Shown here: positions 53,373 to 62,957 of the stretch, in pieces
How the letters are laid out: each line of letters begins with the position of its first letter
How positions within the stretch are numbered: position 1 is the stretch's first letter
DNA from: Desulfatibacillum alkenivorans DSM 16219
GTDB lineage: Bacteria; Desulfobacterota; Desulfobacteria; Desulfobacterales; Desulfatibacillaceae
NCBI RefSeq assembly: GCF_900142135.1
Contig: NZ_FQZU01000013.1
Coordinates: 62,001-126,000 of the forward strand
Length of the DNA stretch: 64,000 nucleotides
Reading direction: 5' to 3'
Translations under genes and position numbers: made by a program
Notes under the pieces: generated by a model
What the model was told of the DNA's origin: nothing
Seen by the model: the letters and a program-made list of their open reading frames with translations, nothing else
Databases searched by the model: none

Positions 53373-53777
53373 TTATGCAGGCCTAAACTTCGGCAGGGTG
53401 CATTCCTCCGAGACGTCGTCCCAATGCACCTGGACCGGCATGTCGCAGGCCAAGGATTCGTGGGGGCATTCCACAATGTTGGTGATCAACATGGGGCCTT
53501 CCTCCAACTCCACAATGGCGACCACGTAAGGAACCTTGTCCGCAAATTCGGGGTGAAAGGGCTGGTGGTATATCACGTAGCTGTATATGGTTCCTTTGCC
53601 GCCCGACTGAACCATTTCCACTTCCTGGGAATGGCAACGGGGGCAAAGAATGCCGGGAGGCCAGCGGATTTCTCCGCACTCGGCGCATTTCTGAAACAGC
53701 AGTTCATGATTCCGGCATCCTTCCCAAAAGGGCTTGGAGTCGGCGTCAGGCGTGGGCGTAAGATCGTTATAGGTCAT
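53373..53777 (-). CDS. Zn-ribbon/OB-fold (DUF35) acyl-CoA partner protein
   Basis: 134 residues with an N-terminal rubredoxin-like zinc ribbon (CAECGEIRWPPGILCPRC, two CxxC pairs) and a C-terminal OB fold (TIYSYVIYHQPFHPEF). DUF35 proteins pair with thiolase-like enzymes, as in BbsA/BbsB of benzylsuccinate breakdown, and form part of the acyl-CoA binding complex. It follows the thiolase-like gene by 5 bp and is the natural partner of it. The substrate is not predictable. Confidence 0.85.
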   Translation of the reverse strand: MTYNDLTPTPDADSKPFWEGCRNHELLFQKCAECGEIRWPPGILCPRCHSQEVEMVQSGGKGTIYSYVIYHQPFHPEFADKVPYVVAIVELEEGPMLITNIVECPHESLACDMPVQVHWDDVSEECTLPKFRPA

Positions 53778-53782
53778 GGCGG

Positions 53783-54946
53783 CTACCCCTTTTTAAGTAC
53801 AAAGCAAGCATGAGATTGGAGGATTCCTCCGTTGTCGCTGGCCAGGATGACTTCCGGCGGCTTGGTTTGGGTCTGGGGCCCAAGCTGCCTGTCGCCGCAT
53901 TGGCCGCGAAGCTGCATGACCGCCTCGGCAATGGGAGTCAGGCCCATGAAATACGCCTCGGACAATTGCCCGCCCGATGTGTTGACGGGCATGCTTCCTC
54001 CGGGCTCGATGGTTCCGCCCTTAAGCCAGTCTCCGCCTTCCCCAGGCCCGAAAAAACCATAGTCCTGCAAGGTGATTTCCACGGTGTAGGAAAAGCAGTC
54101 GTAAATCTGGCAGGCGTCCACGTCTTTCAGGCTGACGTCCGCCATTTGCAGGGCTTCCTTCCCGGCCTTTTTTGCGCCGGTGGGGCCGGCCATATATCTT
54201 GCCTGCCCGATTTCACGGGAGGGATTCTGCTGTCCCATGCCGGAAATCAAAACTGCGGGCTGCCTCAAATCCCTGGCCCTCTCGGCCGAGGTGACGATGA
54301 TGGCCCTGCCTCCGTCGCTGACAAGGCAGATATCCACCAGGCGGAAGGGATCGGCCGCCATGGGGGCCTTAAAATAGTCTTCCTCAGCCAAAGGCTTTTT
54401 GCCCATGACGGAGATGGGATTCAAGGCCGCCCATTTCCGCTGTCCGGAAGCAATGCGCTGCCAGGTTCCCGGTCCTGTCCCGAACTCGTGCATGGCCCTT
54501 CTGGCCGCCAGGGCGTATCCGCCCACAGCGCCGAAATGGCCGAAAGCCGCCTCGTTTCGGGTCATCTGAAAGAGCATTTGGGCCATGCCGCCGCCCCACA
54601 AGGCGCTGTGGCCGTAGGTGATGACCACGTAGTTGCAAATCCCGGCGTCAAGCACGCCAACTGCGTGCTGTAAATGAATGCGGGATCAGTTGGCGTCCTG
54701 GCTCAGGTAGGACGGCTCAATGCCAAGGTGCTGGGCGATGTGTTGCGGGGTGACGTCAGGCTCGCCCGGGCAGGGGGGAAAGTGACGATAGGCGATGAGG
54801 CCGTCAATGTCCTCTTTTTTCAGGCCTGCGTCTTTGATGGCGTTGGCCGTGGCTTCCAGATGAAAGCTCAACGACGTCCGGTCCGGGACCTTGCCCTGGG
54901 GCGTGTATCCGACTCCCACAATGGCGTATTTGTCTTTCAAGCTCAT
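53783..54946 (-). CDS. thiolase-like protein interrupted in frame by UGA (candidate selenoprotein or nonsense allele)
   Basis: A 387-codon gene of the SCP-2/lipid-transfer thiolase group, the usual length for the family. From the ATG at 54946 (MSLKDKYAIVGVGYTPQGK, with AAGGA before it) the frame runs to a TGA at 54686-54688 (codon 87) and then stays open, in the same frame, to 53783. Family motifs lie on both sides (VLDAGICNYVVITYG after; QIYDCFSYTVE and NTSGGQLSEAY later), so this is one gene. A 7-bp perfect hairpin begins 16 nt after the UGA (AGCACGC, loop AGTTG, GCGTGCT). By position the codon matches the Ser of the CxSG/GGAS thiolase motif, two residues past the catalytic Cys site, where this protein has Ala. 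Selenocysteine insertion is possible, and so is a nonsense mutation. Confidence 0.7.
54651..54669 (-). promoter_or_regulatory. candidate bacterial SECIS hairpin downstream of the in-frame UGA
   Basis: On the minus strand AGCACGC (54669-54663) pairs with GCGTGCT (54657-54651) around the loop AGTTG. The loop starts 23 nt after the UGA, has G in its first two positions followed by U, and the stem is 7 bp. These satisfy the published bacterial SECIS rules as I recall them (loop 16-37 nt from UGA, 3-14 nt loop, G near its start). Confidence 0.45.
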
Positions 54947-55078
54947 TAGAAAAGTCCTTGGGTTAAGAGAATTGTTAAGAACAAAAAAGCAGGTTGGCTT
55001 TTTTATAGTACCCAAGGCGAGCGGGGCAGGTCAAACACTCCATTGAAAGCAGGGATTCACAGGAATTTGCCTGGCTGC

Positions 55079-55558
55079 TCAGTCCTTGCAATCATCCACA
55101 TATTCGATGTTTTCAAATTCGCACCAGTCCATGGCTATTTTTTTAAGGGCTTGGTCTTTGAATTTGTACCAGTCCTCCTGCACTCCATGGTAGCGGATGC
55201 CGTTTTTGAAGCGGCGAAAGGCGCCGGCGCCCTGGATTGCATCGGCAAGGTCCTCGGCAACCCGATCGTTGTCCAGGGAGTTGATAAAATTTTCCATGAT
55301 GCGATATTCGTTGATTTCAAAATTGTCAGGCAACGCGGCAAAGGCCTCATCGTTTTCCAGGATCCTTTTCGCCAGTTCAAAATCTTCTTCCTGCCAATCA
55401 GACGAATTGTACCCTTCCTCTCCATCCTCAACATAGGAGAACACCTCATCGGCAATAAAAAACACCTTGCCGGTTTCCCTTTCCAGATAACTAGTGGCTT
55501 CATCAAAGTTCATGGACATATCGTCAATGATCGCCTTCAAGCTTGCTTTCGCCCCCAT
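55079..55558 (-). CDS. UPF0158 family protein
   Basis: 159 residues, acidic, beginning MGAKASLKAIIDDMSMNFDE. The conserved UPF0158 C-terminal pattern is visible (FRRFKNGIRYHGVQEDWYKFKDQALKKIAMDWCE). There is no signal peptide and no catalytic motif. A very strong AGGAGG site precedes the ATG. The family has no agreed function. It is a single-gene unit. Confidence 0.85.
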   Translation of the reverse strand: MGAKASLKAIIDDMSMNFDEATSYLERETGKVFFIADEVFSYVEDGEEGYNSSDWQEEDFELAKRILENDEAFAALPDNFEINEYRIMENFINSLDNDRVAEDLADAIQGAGAFRRFKNGIRYHGVQEDWYKFKDQALKKIAMDWCEFENIEYVDDCKD

Positions 55559-55665
55559 AATAACCTCCTATGATAGAATTTCTTGATCTGATTCCAGTAA
55601 GACAATGATATTTTGATTCTAAAGATTTTTTAAACAGAGTCAAGACGCTTCGTCCAAATAAAAAA

Positions 55666-55690
55666 GGCGCCTCCCTTGCGGGAAGGCGCC
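55666..55690 (-). terminator. terminator of groES-groEL
   Basis: GGCGCCTCCC (55666-55675) pairs with GGGAAGGCGCC (55680-55690), with one bulged A, around a 4-nt loop. On the minus strand a T-rich tract follows. Confidence 0.85.
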
Positions 55691-55728
55691 CTTGGACTTG
55701 CTCAATCAGGCTTTAGCCTGGGGGAATC

Positions 55729-57378
<1,650 letters not shown>

Positions 57379-57431
57379 CTATATTTCCTCCCTAATTTGG
57401 TGAGTTTTTACGAGTCCTGAAAAAAAGAAAA

Positions 57432-57719
57432 CTACTGCACGATGCCCAGTACGTCATCTTCGCGCATGATCAGGTATTCTTCACCCTCGATCTTCACCTC
57501 GGTTCCGGAATATTTGCCGAACAGCACGCGATCGCCCACTTTCACTTCCAGAGCGATCTTGGTTCCGTCTTCTGCATTTCTGCCCGGACCCACGGCTACG
57601 ATTTCGCCCTCGGCGGGTTTTTCCTTTGCCGTATCAGGGATGATAATTCCACCTTTGGTTTTGGTTTCTTCAGCCAGACGCTTTACCAGGATGCGATCTG
57701 CTAATGGTTGAAGTTTCAT
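57432..57719 (-). CDS. groES: co-chaperonin GroES (10 kDa)
   Basis: 95 residues starting [15 protein letters not shown]. It contains the mobile loop ([19 protein letters not shown]) and the [14 protein letters not shown] end. I start at 57719, with AGGAG before it. The frame is open 35 codons upstream but without family sequence. It leads groEL. I see no CIRCE element and no clear sigma-32 promoter in the 200 bp upstream, so the heat-shock control is unclear. Confidence 0.97.
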   Translation of the reverse strand: MKLQPLADRILVKRLAEETKTKGGIIIPDTAKEKPAEGEIVAVGPGRNAEDGTKIALEVKVGDRVLFGKYSGTEVKIEGEEYLIMREDDVLGIVQ

Positions 57720-58049
57720 ACGCTGTCTCTCCTTTTTTTCTTTAATGTGGTGGCTTTCACACCGGCATTTTCCGTCTAAAGCGGCGCTCTGGCGTGAAAT
57801 GCAAGTTGCTATAAGGTTATCCAATTTTTGTTGGAGAAGTTAATCACCCAAAATGATTTGTAAAGAGGCTGATTTGATTTTTTTATGAAACCAAGTTCAG
57901 CCAACCCCCCCCCAGGCTCCGTATGTTTTCGCCGTACTTAACCATCAAACCCGGGAAAGTCTTTTCCCGGGCCTTCCGATCCCATAACTGTTCTAAAAAA
58001 ATCTATGCTTAGAAAGGGGGGGCCTGAAATGCAAAAGCCCCTGCCCGAA
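57720..58049 (-). other. 330-bp region between groES and the FmdB gene
   Basis: No gene. It holds the groES leader (an AGGAGA site near 57728) and a 9-bp hairpin listed separately. I looked for TTAGCACTC-N9-GAGTGCTAA and did not find it. Confidence 0.5.
57950..57971 (-). terminator. hairpin after the FmdB gene
   Basis: CCCGGGAAA (57950-57958) pairs perfectly with TTTCCCGGG (57963-57971) around a 4-nt loop. The T-tract after it on the minus strand is only three long, so it is a weak terminator. Confidence 0.5.
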
Positions 58050-58331
58050 TTACTCGGAGGAGCTGCTTTTGGCGCCGGCCCCGGCGGAGCAGCCGGCGGA
58101 ACAAGACGATTCCGTTTTGGATTCCGTCTTATCCTTGGACGCGGAAGCATTTTTTCCTGCGTAATCCGTTACATACCAACCCGTGCCCTTGAGATGGAAA
58201 CTGGAATTGGAAATGAGCTTCCTCAATTTTCCCGAGCAAAACTCACATGTTGTAAGAGGATCGTCAGAAAACTTCTGTAAGGCCTCCATGGTTTTTCCAC
58301 ATTCCGTGCATTCATACTCGTAGATCGGCAT
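58050..58331 (-). CDS. FmdB-family zinc-ribbon protein with Cys/Ser-rich tail
   Basis: 93 residues beginning [21 protein letters not shown], then CEFC (about 32), which gives the two CxxC pairs of the FmdB zinc ribbon. The C-terminal 35 residues are low-complexity, rich in Lys, Ser and Gly, with two further Cys ([13 protein letters not shown]). I start at 58331 because GGGAGAT lies before it and the family start MPIYEYE follows. It is a more complete relative of the FmdB protein at 12627-12941. Function is not established. Confidence 0.85.
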   Translation of the reverse strand: MPIYEYECTECGKTMEALQKFSDDPLTTCEFCSGKLRKLISNSSFHLKGTGWYVTDYAGKNASASKDKTESKTESSCSAGCSAGAGAKSSSSE

Positions 58332-58502
58332 CTTTCTATCTCCCTGCTTGGCAGAACCGCCCTTGTTCTGTTTTTTCAATAATTTTAGACTCAAACGAGT
58401 GGTCTTCAAATCACATGATCAATATAGAGCGCCGTAAAAATTTGTCAAGGGCGGCAAAAAGCCATTTTTATAATTTTTTTTCTCCCAAACCAGGGCAGGC
58501 GC

Positions 58503-59981
58503 CTATTTTTCCGTAATTCGCTCCCAAAGACGCTGGCTTACAAACAGTTCCACCACGTCCTTATCCAATCTGCCCGACTCCACGTCCGACTGCAAAATGG
58601 CGCAGGCGCGCTCAGGAGGCGCCGCCTTCCTGTACGGCCTGTCTATGGCTGTCAAGGCGTCGAAGATGTCCACCATGGCCAGGATGCGGGCTTCCAGGGT
58701 GATTTCCTGATCGTGCAGATGGCGGGGGTATCCCGTGCCGTTCAGCATTTCGTGGTGCGAGGCCGCAATGTTGGGGACCGCTTCCAGGTGGCCGGTAAAG
58801 GGGATGTTTTTCACGATATTCAAGGTGTGCTCCACATGCCCCTGCATGGTCTTGTATTCCTCCGGGGTGAGATTGCCTTTTTTGACAGCCAGGTAGACCA
58901 TCTCGCCGTCCGTAAGCAAGGTGCGCTCGGTCCCCCCGGCGTCGTAAAAAGTCCTGGCGTGAAGCTGGCCTAAAAATTCCTCATCCTCGTCCGGGAGCCA
59001 ATTGGCCCGGTTGATATTTTTCAGGCGTTGGAAATCCGCTTTCAGCGCTTCGCGCTCCTTGGCCGTATCCTCCCGGGGATTTTTGCTTCCGGCGGCTGCA
59101 GCCTCGATAGCCAAACTGGCCGCGCAAAGGTTGAAGCGCTCCTCTATGGTTTCCTCCACCCCTGCAGGAAGGCGGAGATGCTTGTCCAAAATGGCTTCGG
59201 GAACGCCGATTTTTCCCAAATCGTGCAGCCAGGCCGAGTAGCTGAGCCTTTCCAGTTCATCCGCCGTAAAATGAATGTCCTTGAAGGGGCCGTCGTCCAG
59301 GCGGTTGATTTCCTGTGCAATGACAGTGGCGTACTCCGCAACACGGCGGGAGTGGCCGGCCGTATGGGGGCTTCGAGCGTCGATGGCGGAGGCCGAATAG
59401 CGGATCAAGGCCTCAAACAGGCTCTTGATATAGGATATGAGCCGGGCGTTTCGAATGGCCACGGCGGCCTGGGAAGCCAAAGACATGGTCAGGCTGATGA
59501 TGGACTGGGGAAAAGGAACCACCTTGCCGTCATCATTCTTGGCGTTGATAAGCTGAAGCACTCCCAGAACCTCGCCGTCCGGCTCTTTCATGGGAACCAC
59601 CAGCATGCTCTGGGACCGGTAATTGTTTTTCTGGTCGAAATCCCGGTTGAACGAAAAGGGCAGCCTGTCGGAAAGCATGTACACGTCTTCGATATCCAAC
59701 AACTCCCCGTTCAGGGCGACATATCCCGCAATGCTTCGCGAATCCAGGGGGATAGGCACGGGCTTGAACGCCCCCCTGGCGCCCTTGCCGTTAAGCGTGT
59801 CGTTTTGGGCGATGCGAAAATACAGCTGATCCTTTTCCAGAGTGTAAAGGCTTCCGGCATCTGCATTGGTGAAGCCCCTTGCTTCCGTAACGATCAGGGC
59901 GAGCAATTTCTCAAGCTGGATTTCGTTGGAAAGAGCAATGCCTATTTGGTTGAGCCGTTCAATCTGGGGGTGCAATTCCAT
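58503..59981 (-). CDS. GAF-HD-GYP domain protein, probable cyclic-di-GMP phosphodiesterase
   Basis: 492 residues with a GAF domain (about 15-180) and an HD-GYP domain (about 195-480). The HD motif is HDLGKIGVPEAIL and the GYP motif HHEMLNGTGYP, both complete. The HD-GYP domain has an insertion of about 90 residues between them (EEDTAKEREALKADFQRL and neighbours), longer than in typical members. HD-GYP proteins hydrolyse cyclic-di-GMP (or cGAMP), controlling motility and biofilm. The GAF domain would sense a small molecule. The start ATG lies close to the window's tRNA-Gln terminator, and the gene is a single unit. Confidence 0.88.
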   Translation of the reverse strand: MELHPQIERLNQIGIALSNEIQLEKLLALIVTEARGFTNADAGSLYTLEKDQLYFRIAQNDTLNGKGARGAFKPVPIPLDSRSIAGYVALNGELLDIEDVYMLSDRLPFSFNRDFDQKNNYRSQSMLVVPMKEPDGEVLGVLQLINAKNDDGKVVPFPQSIISLTMSLASQAAVAIRNARLISYIKSLFEALIRYSASAIDARSPHTAGHSRRVAEYATVIAQEINRLDDGPFKDIHFTADELERLSYSAWLHDLGKIGVPEAILDKHLRLPAGVEETIEERFNLCAASLAIEAAAAGSKNPREDTAKEREALKADFQRLKNINRANWLPDEDEEFLGQLHARTFYDAGGTERTLLTDGEMVYLAVKKGNLTPEEYKTMQGHVEHTLNIVKNIPFTGHLEAVPNIAASHHEMLNGTGYPRHLHDQEITLEARILAMVDIFDALTAIDRPYRKAAPPERACAILQSDVESGRLDKDVVELFVSQRLWERITEK

Positions 59982-60095
59982 GCTTCACGTTCCATAAACC
60001 TGTTTTAATTCCGGCGCCGGCGATTTCCGGCGCATTGCCGGATATCTGGATAAGCAAAAGCCGTTCCAAACAAAACTGATGCTAAAAACAAAAAA

Positions 60096-60122
60096 GGGGC
60101 GTCTGAAGAAGTCAGACGCCCC
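60096..60122 (-). terminator. terminator of tRNA-Gln
   Basis: GGGGCGTCTGA (60096-60106) pairs perfectly with TCAGACGCCCC (60112-60122) around AGAAG. On the minus strand six T follow directly. It lies 15 bp after the CCA end of the tRNA. Confidence 0.9.
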
Positions 60123-60136
60123 AGGTTCTTCATATT

Positions 60137-60210
60137 TGGCTGAGGGACAAGGATTCGAACCTTGGTTAACGGGGCCAGAACCCGTCGTCCTGCCGCTAGA
60201 CGATCCCTCA
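60137..60210 (-). tRNA. tRNA-Gln (anticodon CTG)
   Basis: A 74-nt cloverleaf on the minus strand. The acceptor stem is TGAGGGA/TCCCTCA, with encoded CCA. The anticodon arm is ACGGG-TTCTGGC-CCCGT, giving CTG, which reads CAG (Gln). The T arm contains GGTTCGAATCC. A consensus promoter lies just upstream and a terminator just downstream, so it is a single-gene unit. Confidence 0.95.
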
Positions 60211-60227
60211 GCAAAATTTACCCAAAA

Positions 60228-60256
60228 ATTATAAATGCGGCGGCCTGTGTTGTCAA
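60228..60256 (-). promoter_or_regulatory. consensus sigma-70 promoter of tRNA-Gln
   Basis: Read on the minus strand: TTGACA (60256-60251), exactly 17 bp, TATAAT (60233-60228). Transcription would start about 10 bp before the tRNA. It shows that this genome uses the textbook hexamers. Confidence 0.9.
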
Positions 60257-60444
60257 GGGGGGAATCCGGAAAAACAGGAAAAAATCCTGAAAGGCGGCCC
60301 CAACCAAGCCTCAATCGCGCTGGGCGGACAATCTCTTAGATGAAAATTTAATTAAGCGCAAGCCCTATGTTCCAAATTCTTGCAAACTACCTTTCCCCGG
60401 TCTATATTCGGCAGATTCTTAATCAAGCTGCGGAGGAGAATTTT

Positions 60445-60810
60445 ATGGATCTGCAAACAGTGACGGCTTACCTGGACAAGAAACAGGGCGCGGTTCAGGA
60501 CTTTCCCTTCGGCCCGGACGCCATGGTTTACAAAGTCATGGGAAAAATGTTCGCCCTCATCGCTCTGGAAAGCTCCCCCCTGCGTATGAACCTCAAGTGC
60601 GACCCGGATCACGCCCTGGCTCTCCGAAGCATATATCCCTCCGTATCGCCCGGATACCACATGAACAAAAATCATTGGAATACCGTGATCCTGGACGGAA
60701 CCATTCCCTCCGATCATCTCTTTGACATGATGGACGACTCTTACGACCTGGTGGTCGCAGGCCTTAAAAAAGCCGACCGGGAAAAACTGAGCCGAAAGCC
60801 CTCCGAATAA
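60445..60810 (+). CDS. MmcQ/YjbR-family DNA-binding-like protein
   Basis: 121 residues starting MDLQTVTAYLDKKQGAVQDFPFGPDAMVYKVMGKMFALI. The KMFALI and NKNHWNTVILDG stretches are typical of the YjbR fold, which resembles a double-wing DNA-binding domain. The ATG at 60445 has GGAGG before it. The frame is open 26 codons upstream without a site. Function is not known for the family. It is divergent from the tRNA-Gln gene. Confidence 0.85.
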   Translation: MDLQTVTAYLDKKQGAVQDFPFGPDAMVYKVMGKMFALIALESSPLRMNLKCDPDHALALRSIYPSVSPGYHMNKNHWNTVILDGTIPSDHLFDMMDDSYDLVVAGLKKADREKLSRKPSE

Positions 60811-61009
60811 CTCCCCCGTTCCATGGTTTTTCATGGTGCAACCCAACCCGGCGGAACTTCAAACATTGCGCAAGCCATCCTGAGTTTGATGAAAATCCGG
60901 CGGCGCAATACAGGTCTTTGCTTTGCCTATGGTGGTGTAATATGGTATCGTGCCGTGCTTTATTACACCCCCAAACAGCGTTTCGGGGAAGATGCAACAG
61001 GAGTGGATA

Positions 61010-61912
61010 ATGAAACGGATTGTCATCGTCTCCATGGCGCTTTTGCTCAGCGCCTGCTCGTATCCAGGGCTTGAAAAACAATATATGAACAGCCCTGTCA
61101 GGGAGCTGGTGCTTCGGGCCATGGCGAAAGACATGGCGGAAGGGCTGCAGGCTGACTGGGAAGAGTCTATGGGAAAGGCGGAAACGGGCGACGCCTCCGT
61201 CGACGCCATTAAAGGCAGGCAATACAGGCGGCTTGTCATGGAGGCCTTTGACCCCGAACGATTTGAAGAGCTTATTTATGAGTTCCTGGATGAATCCTTG
61301 ACGGAAAGAGTTCAGGTCAAGATTATAAAATGGGATAACAGCCCCCTGGGGCGCAAGGTAGCGCACATTGAAAGGGCGAAAAAAAATGCTGCTCCGGATT
61401 ATTCCAAGGAGGCCGTTCAGGAGGCCTTGGGCGTACACGGAAACGCGGCAAAGAGAACTGCCCTGATTTGGGATTTGGTGGACGCAGTGGGCATGCCTTC
61501 TTTTTTGGCGCAAGCCACGGAGGATATGGGCGCCGCCATGGCCGCGGCCATCCAGGTGGAGCATGATGCGGCTTGGGAGGACGTGGAGGATATGCGGGAC
61601 GACTTGATCAACGATATGGGTCTCGATATCCGGGATTTGCGCCTGGAGCGGTTCAATGAAACGGCGGTGGATCTCAAAGAGCTAACAGACAGGGAGATCC
61701 TAACCATGATCGATCATTATCGAAGCCGTGAAATGCAGTCTTATTTGCAAAACTTGTACAAGGCTCTCAATACCGGCATGAAGGAGCTCGGGGCCAAAGC
61801 CGGAGAAGCGATTGTCACGTTGATCAACCAGGAGGTTGCCTCGGTTCCAATCGCCCCTCCGGCGCTTCCGGCCGTAGTGTCTGAGGGCGGTAATCCCATA
61901 TCTTGGGGATAA
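61010..61912 (+). CDS. lipoprotein, DUF2059-like
   Basis: 300 residues. The signal peptide MKRIVIVSMALLLSAC ends in a lipobox (LSAC). The helical body carries FEELIYEFLDESLT and WDNSPLGRKVAHIE, a DUF2059-type motif, followed by a long helical region and an Ala/Pro-rich end. I start at 61010, where CAGGAG precedes the ATG. The longer frame has no site. It resembles the next gene (SPLGRK versus TPLGKK), so the two are tandem paralogues. Envelope location is likely. Function unknown. Confidence 0.75.
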   Translation: MKRIVIVSMALLLSACSYPGLEKQYMNSPVRELVLRAMAKDMAEGLQADWEESMGKAETGDASVDAIKGRQYRRLVMEAFDPERFEELIYEFLDESLTERVQVKIIKWDNSPLGRKVAHIERAKKNAAPDYSKEAVQEALGVHGNAAKRTALIWDLVDAVGMPSFLAQATEDMGAAMAAAIQVEHDAAWEDVEDMRDDLINDMGLDIRDLRLERFNETAVDLKELTDREILTMIDHYRSREMQSYLQNLYKALNTGMKELGAKAGEAIVTLINQEVASVPIAPPALPAVVSEGGNPISWG

Positions 61913-62026
61913 GCGAATATCGCCCGTGATTTTTTGCATTTGCCTGGATAGTATGGTAGCCTTGCCGATGGGAATGAAAGCCCCGCCTTTGATTCCGGCC
62001 TTGGGTCGTTGGTTCAGGAGAAAAAA

Positions 62027-62911
62027 ATGAAGAAATATGCGCTGGCTGTTTTTCTTATAGCGGCATGCCTTTGTTCATGCACGGCCGCATCCGTGCGTTC
62101 GAAGGCGTCCGTGGACGAAATCCGGGATTTGATGGTCAAGTCCGGAATAGAGCAGCAGTTTCAGTCCATAGAAGACCAGTGGAAGGAAGGCATTGAAGGG
62201 GCAATGGAAGACGCCATGATTTCGGGCCGGTCTCAAAATAACGAGGCCGTTCAGGAAATGGTCAGCCGTTTGTCCGAAGCCCTCATAGAATCCATGGATG
62301 CCCAGCGTTTTCATGATCTCGTATTTCAAAATATCCAGGATAAAATGAATTCCCGGGAGGTGGCGTTCGTTGCCGACTGGTTCAGCACTCCCCTGGGGAA
62401 AAAAATTGTGAAAATCGAGCAGGACTACACCGAAGTCGGCGGAGCAGCCACGGCGGCGTCGGTTGGCTTAGCCTTGGCGCGCCATGATAATCCCAAAACC
62501 AGATCCGACCTTATTAAGGAGTATATAAAGGCCACCGCCTTGATGGATCGGCTTTACGTCCTGATGGAGAACATGGCTTTTGCAATTGCCTTGCCCATGA
62601 TCATGGCCTCCCCGCAGGAAGATATTTCTGTGGATGATGTAAGGTCCCTGGTTTTAGGCCAATTGCAAGCCCAAAGACCTGTTTTTGAAACGCAATGCTA
62701 TTATGATAATGTGGTATGCTATATGGGGCTTTCGGACGAAGAACTTGAGGAATACATCCGGTTTACCAAAGCAAAGGAAACTCAAAAGCTGCTGAGCGCG
62801 ATGATGGACTCCATGGAGCAGGGTCTTCAGGAAGTGGGCGACAAAGCGGGTAAAGCCGCCGCTGAAGTCGTAAAGGATATAAGGGAAAACGGGCCGGGAA
62901 AAAAGGCCTAA
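62027..62911 (+). CDS. lipoprotein, DUF2059-like (paralogue of the preceding gene)
   Basis: 294 residues with a lipoprotein signal (MKKYALAVFLIAACLCSC, lipobox LCSC). A helical domain carries FHDLVFQNIQDKMNSREVAF and ADWFSTPLGKKIVKIE, matching DUF2059. A second helical region (IRFTKAKETQKLLSAMMDSM) repeats the pattern of the first. CAGGAG stands before the ATG at 62027. It follows its paralogue by 114 bp. Function unknown, probably in the periplasm. Confidence 0.78.
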   Translation: MKKYALAVFLIAACLCSCTAASVRSKASVDEIRDLMVKSGIEQQFQSIEDQWKEGIEGAMEDAMISGRSQNNEAVQEMVSRLSEALIESMDAQRFHDLVFQNIQDKMNSREVAFVADWFSTPLGKKIVKIEQDYTEVGGAATAASVGLALARHDNPKTRSDLIKEYIKATALMDRLYVLMENMAFAIALPMIMASPQEDISVDDVRSLVLGQLQAQRPVFETQCYYDNVVCYMGLSDEELEEYIRFTKAKETQKLLSAMMDSMEQGLQEVGDKAGKAAAEVVKDIRENGPGKKA

Positions 62912-62957
62912 CCAACCGCCCGTTGCGTTATGCAGGGCCGCTGGCAGGATGATTGAT

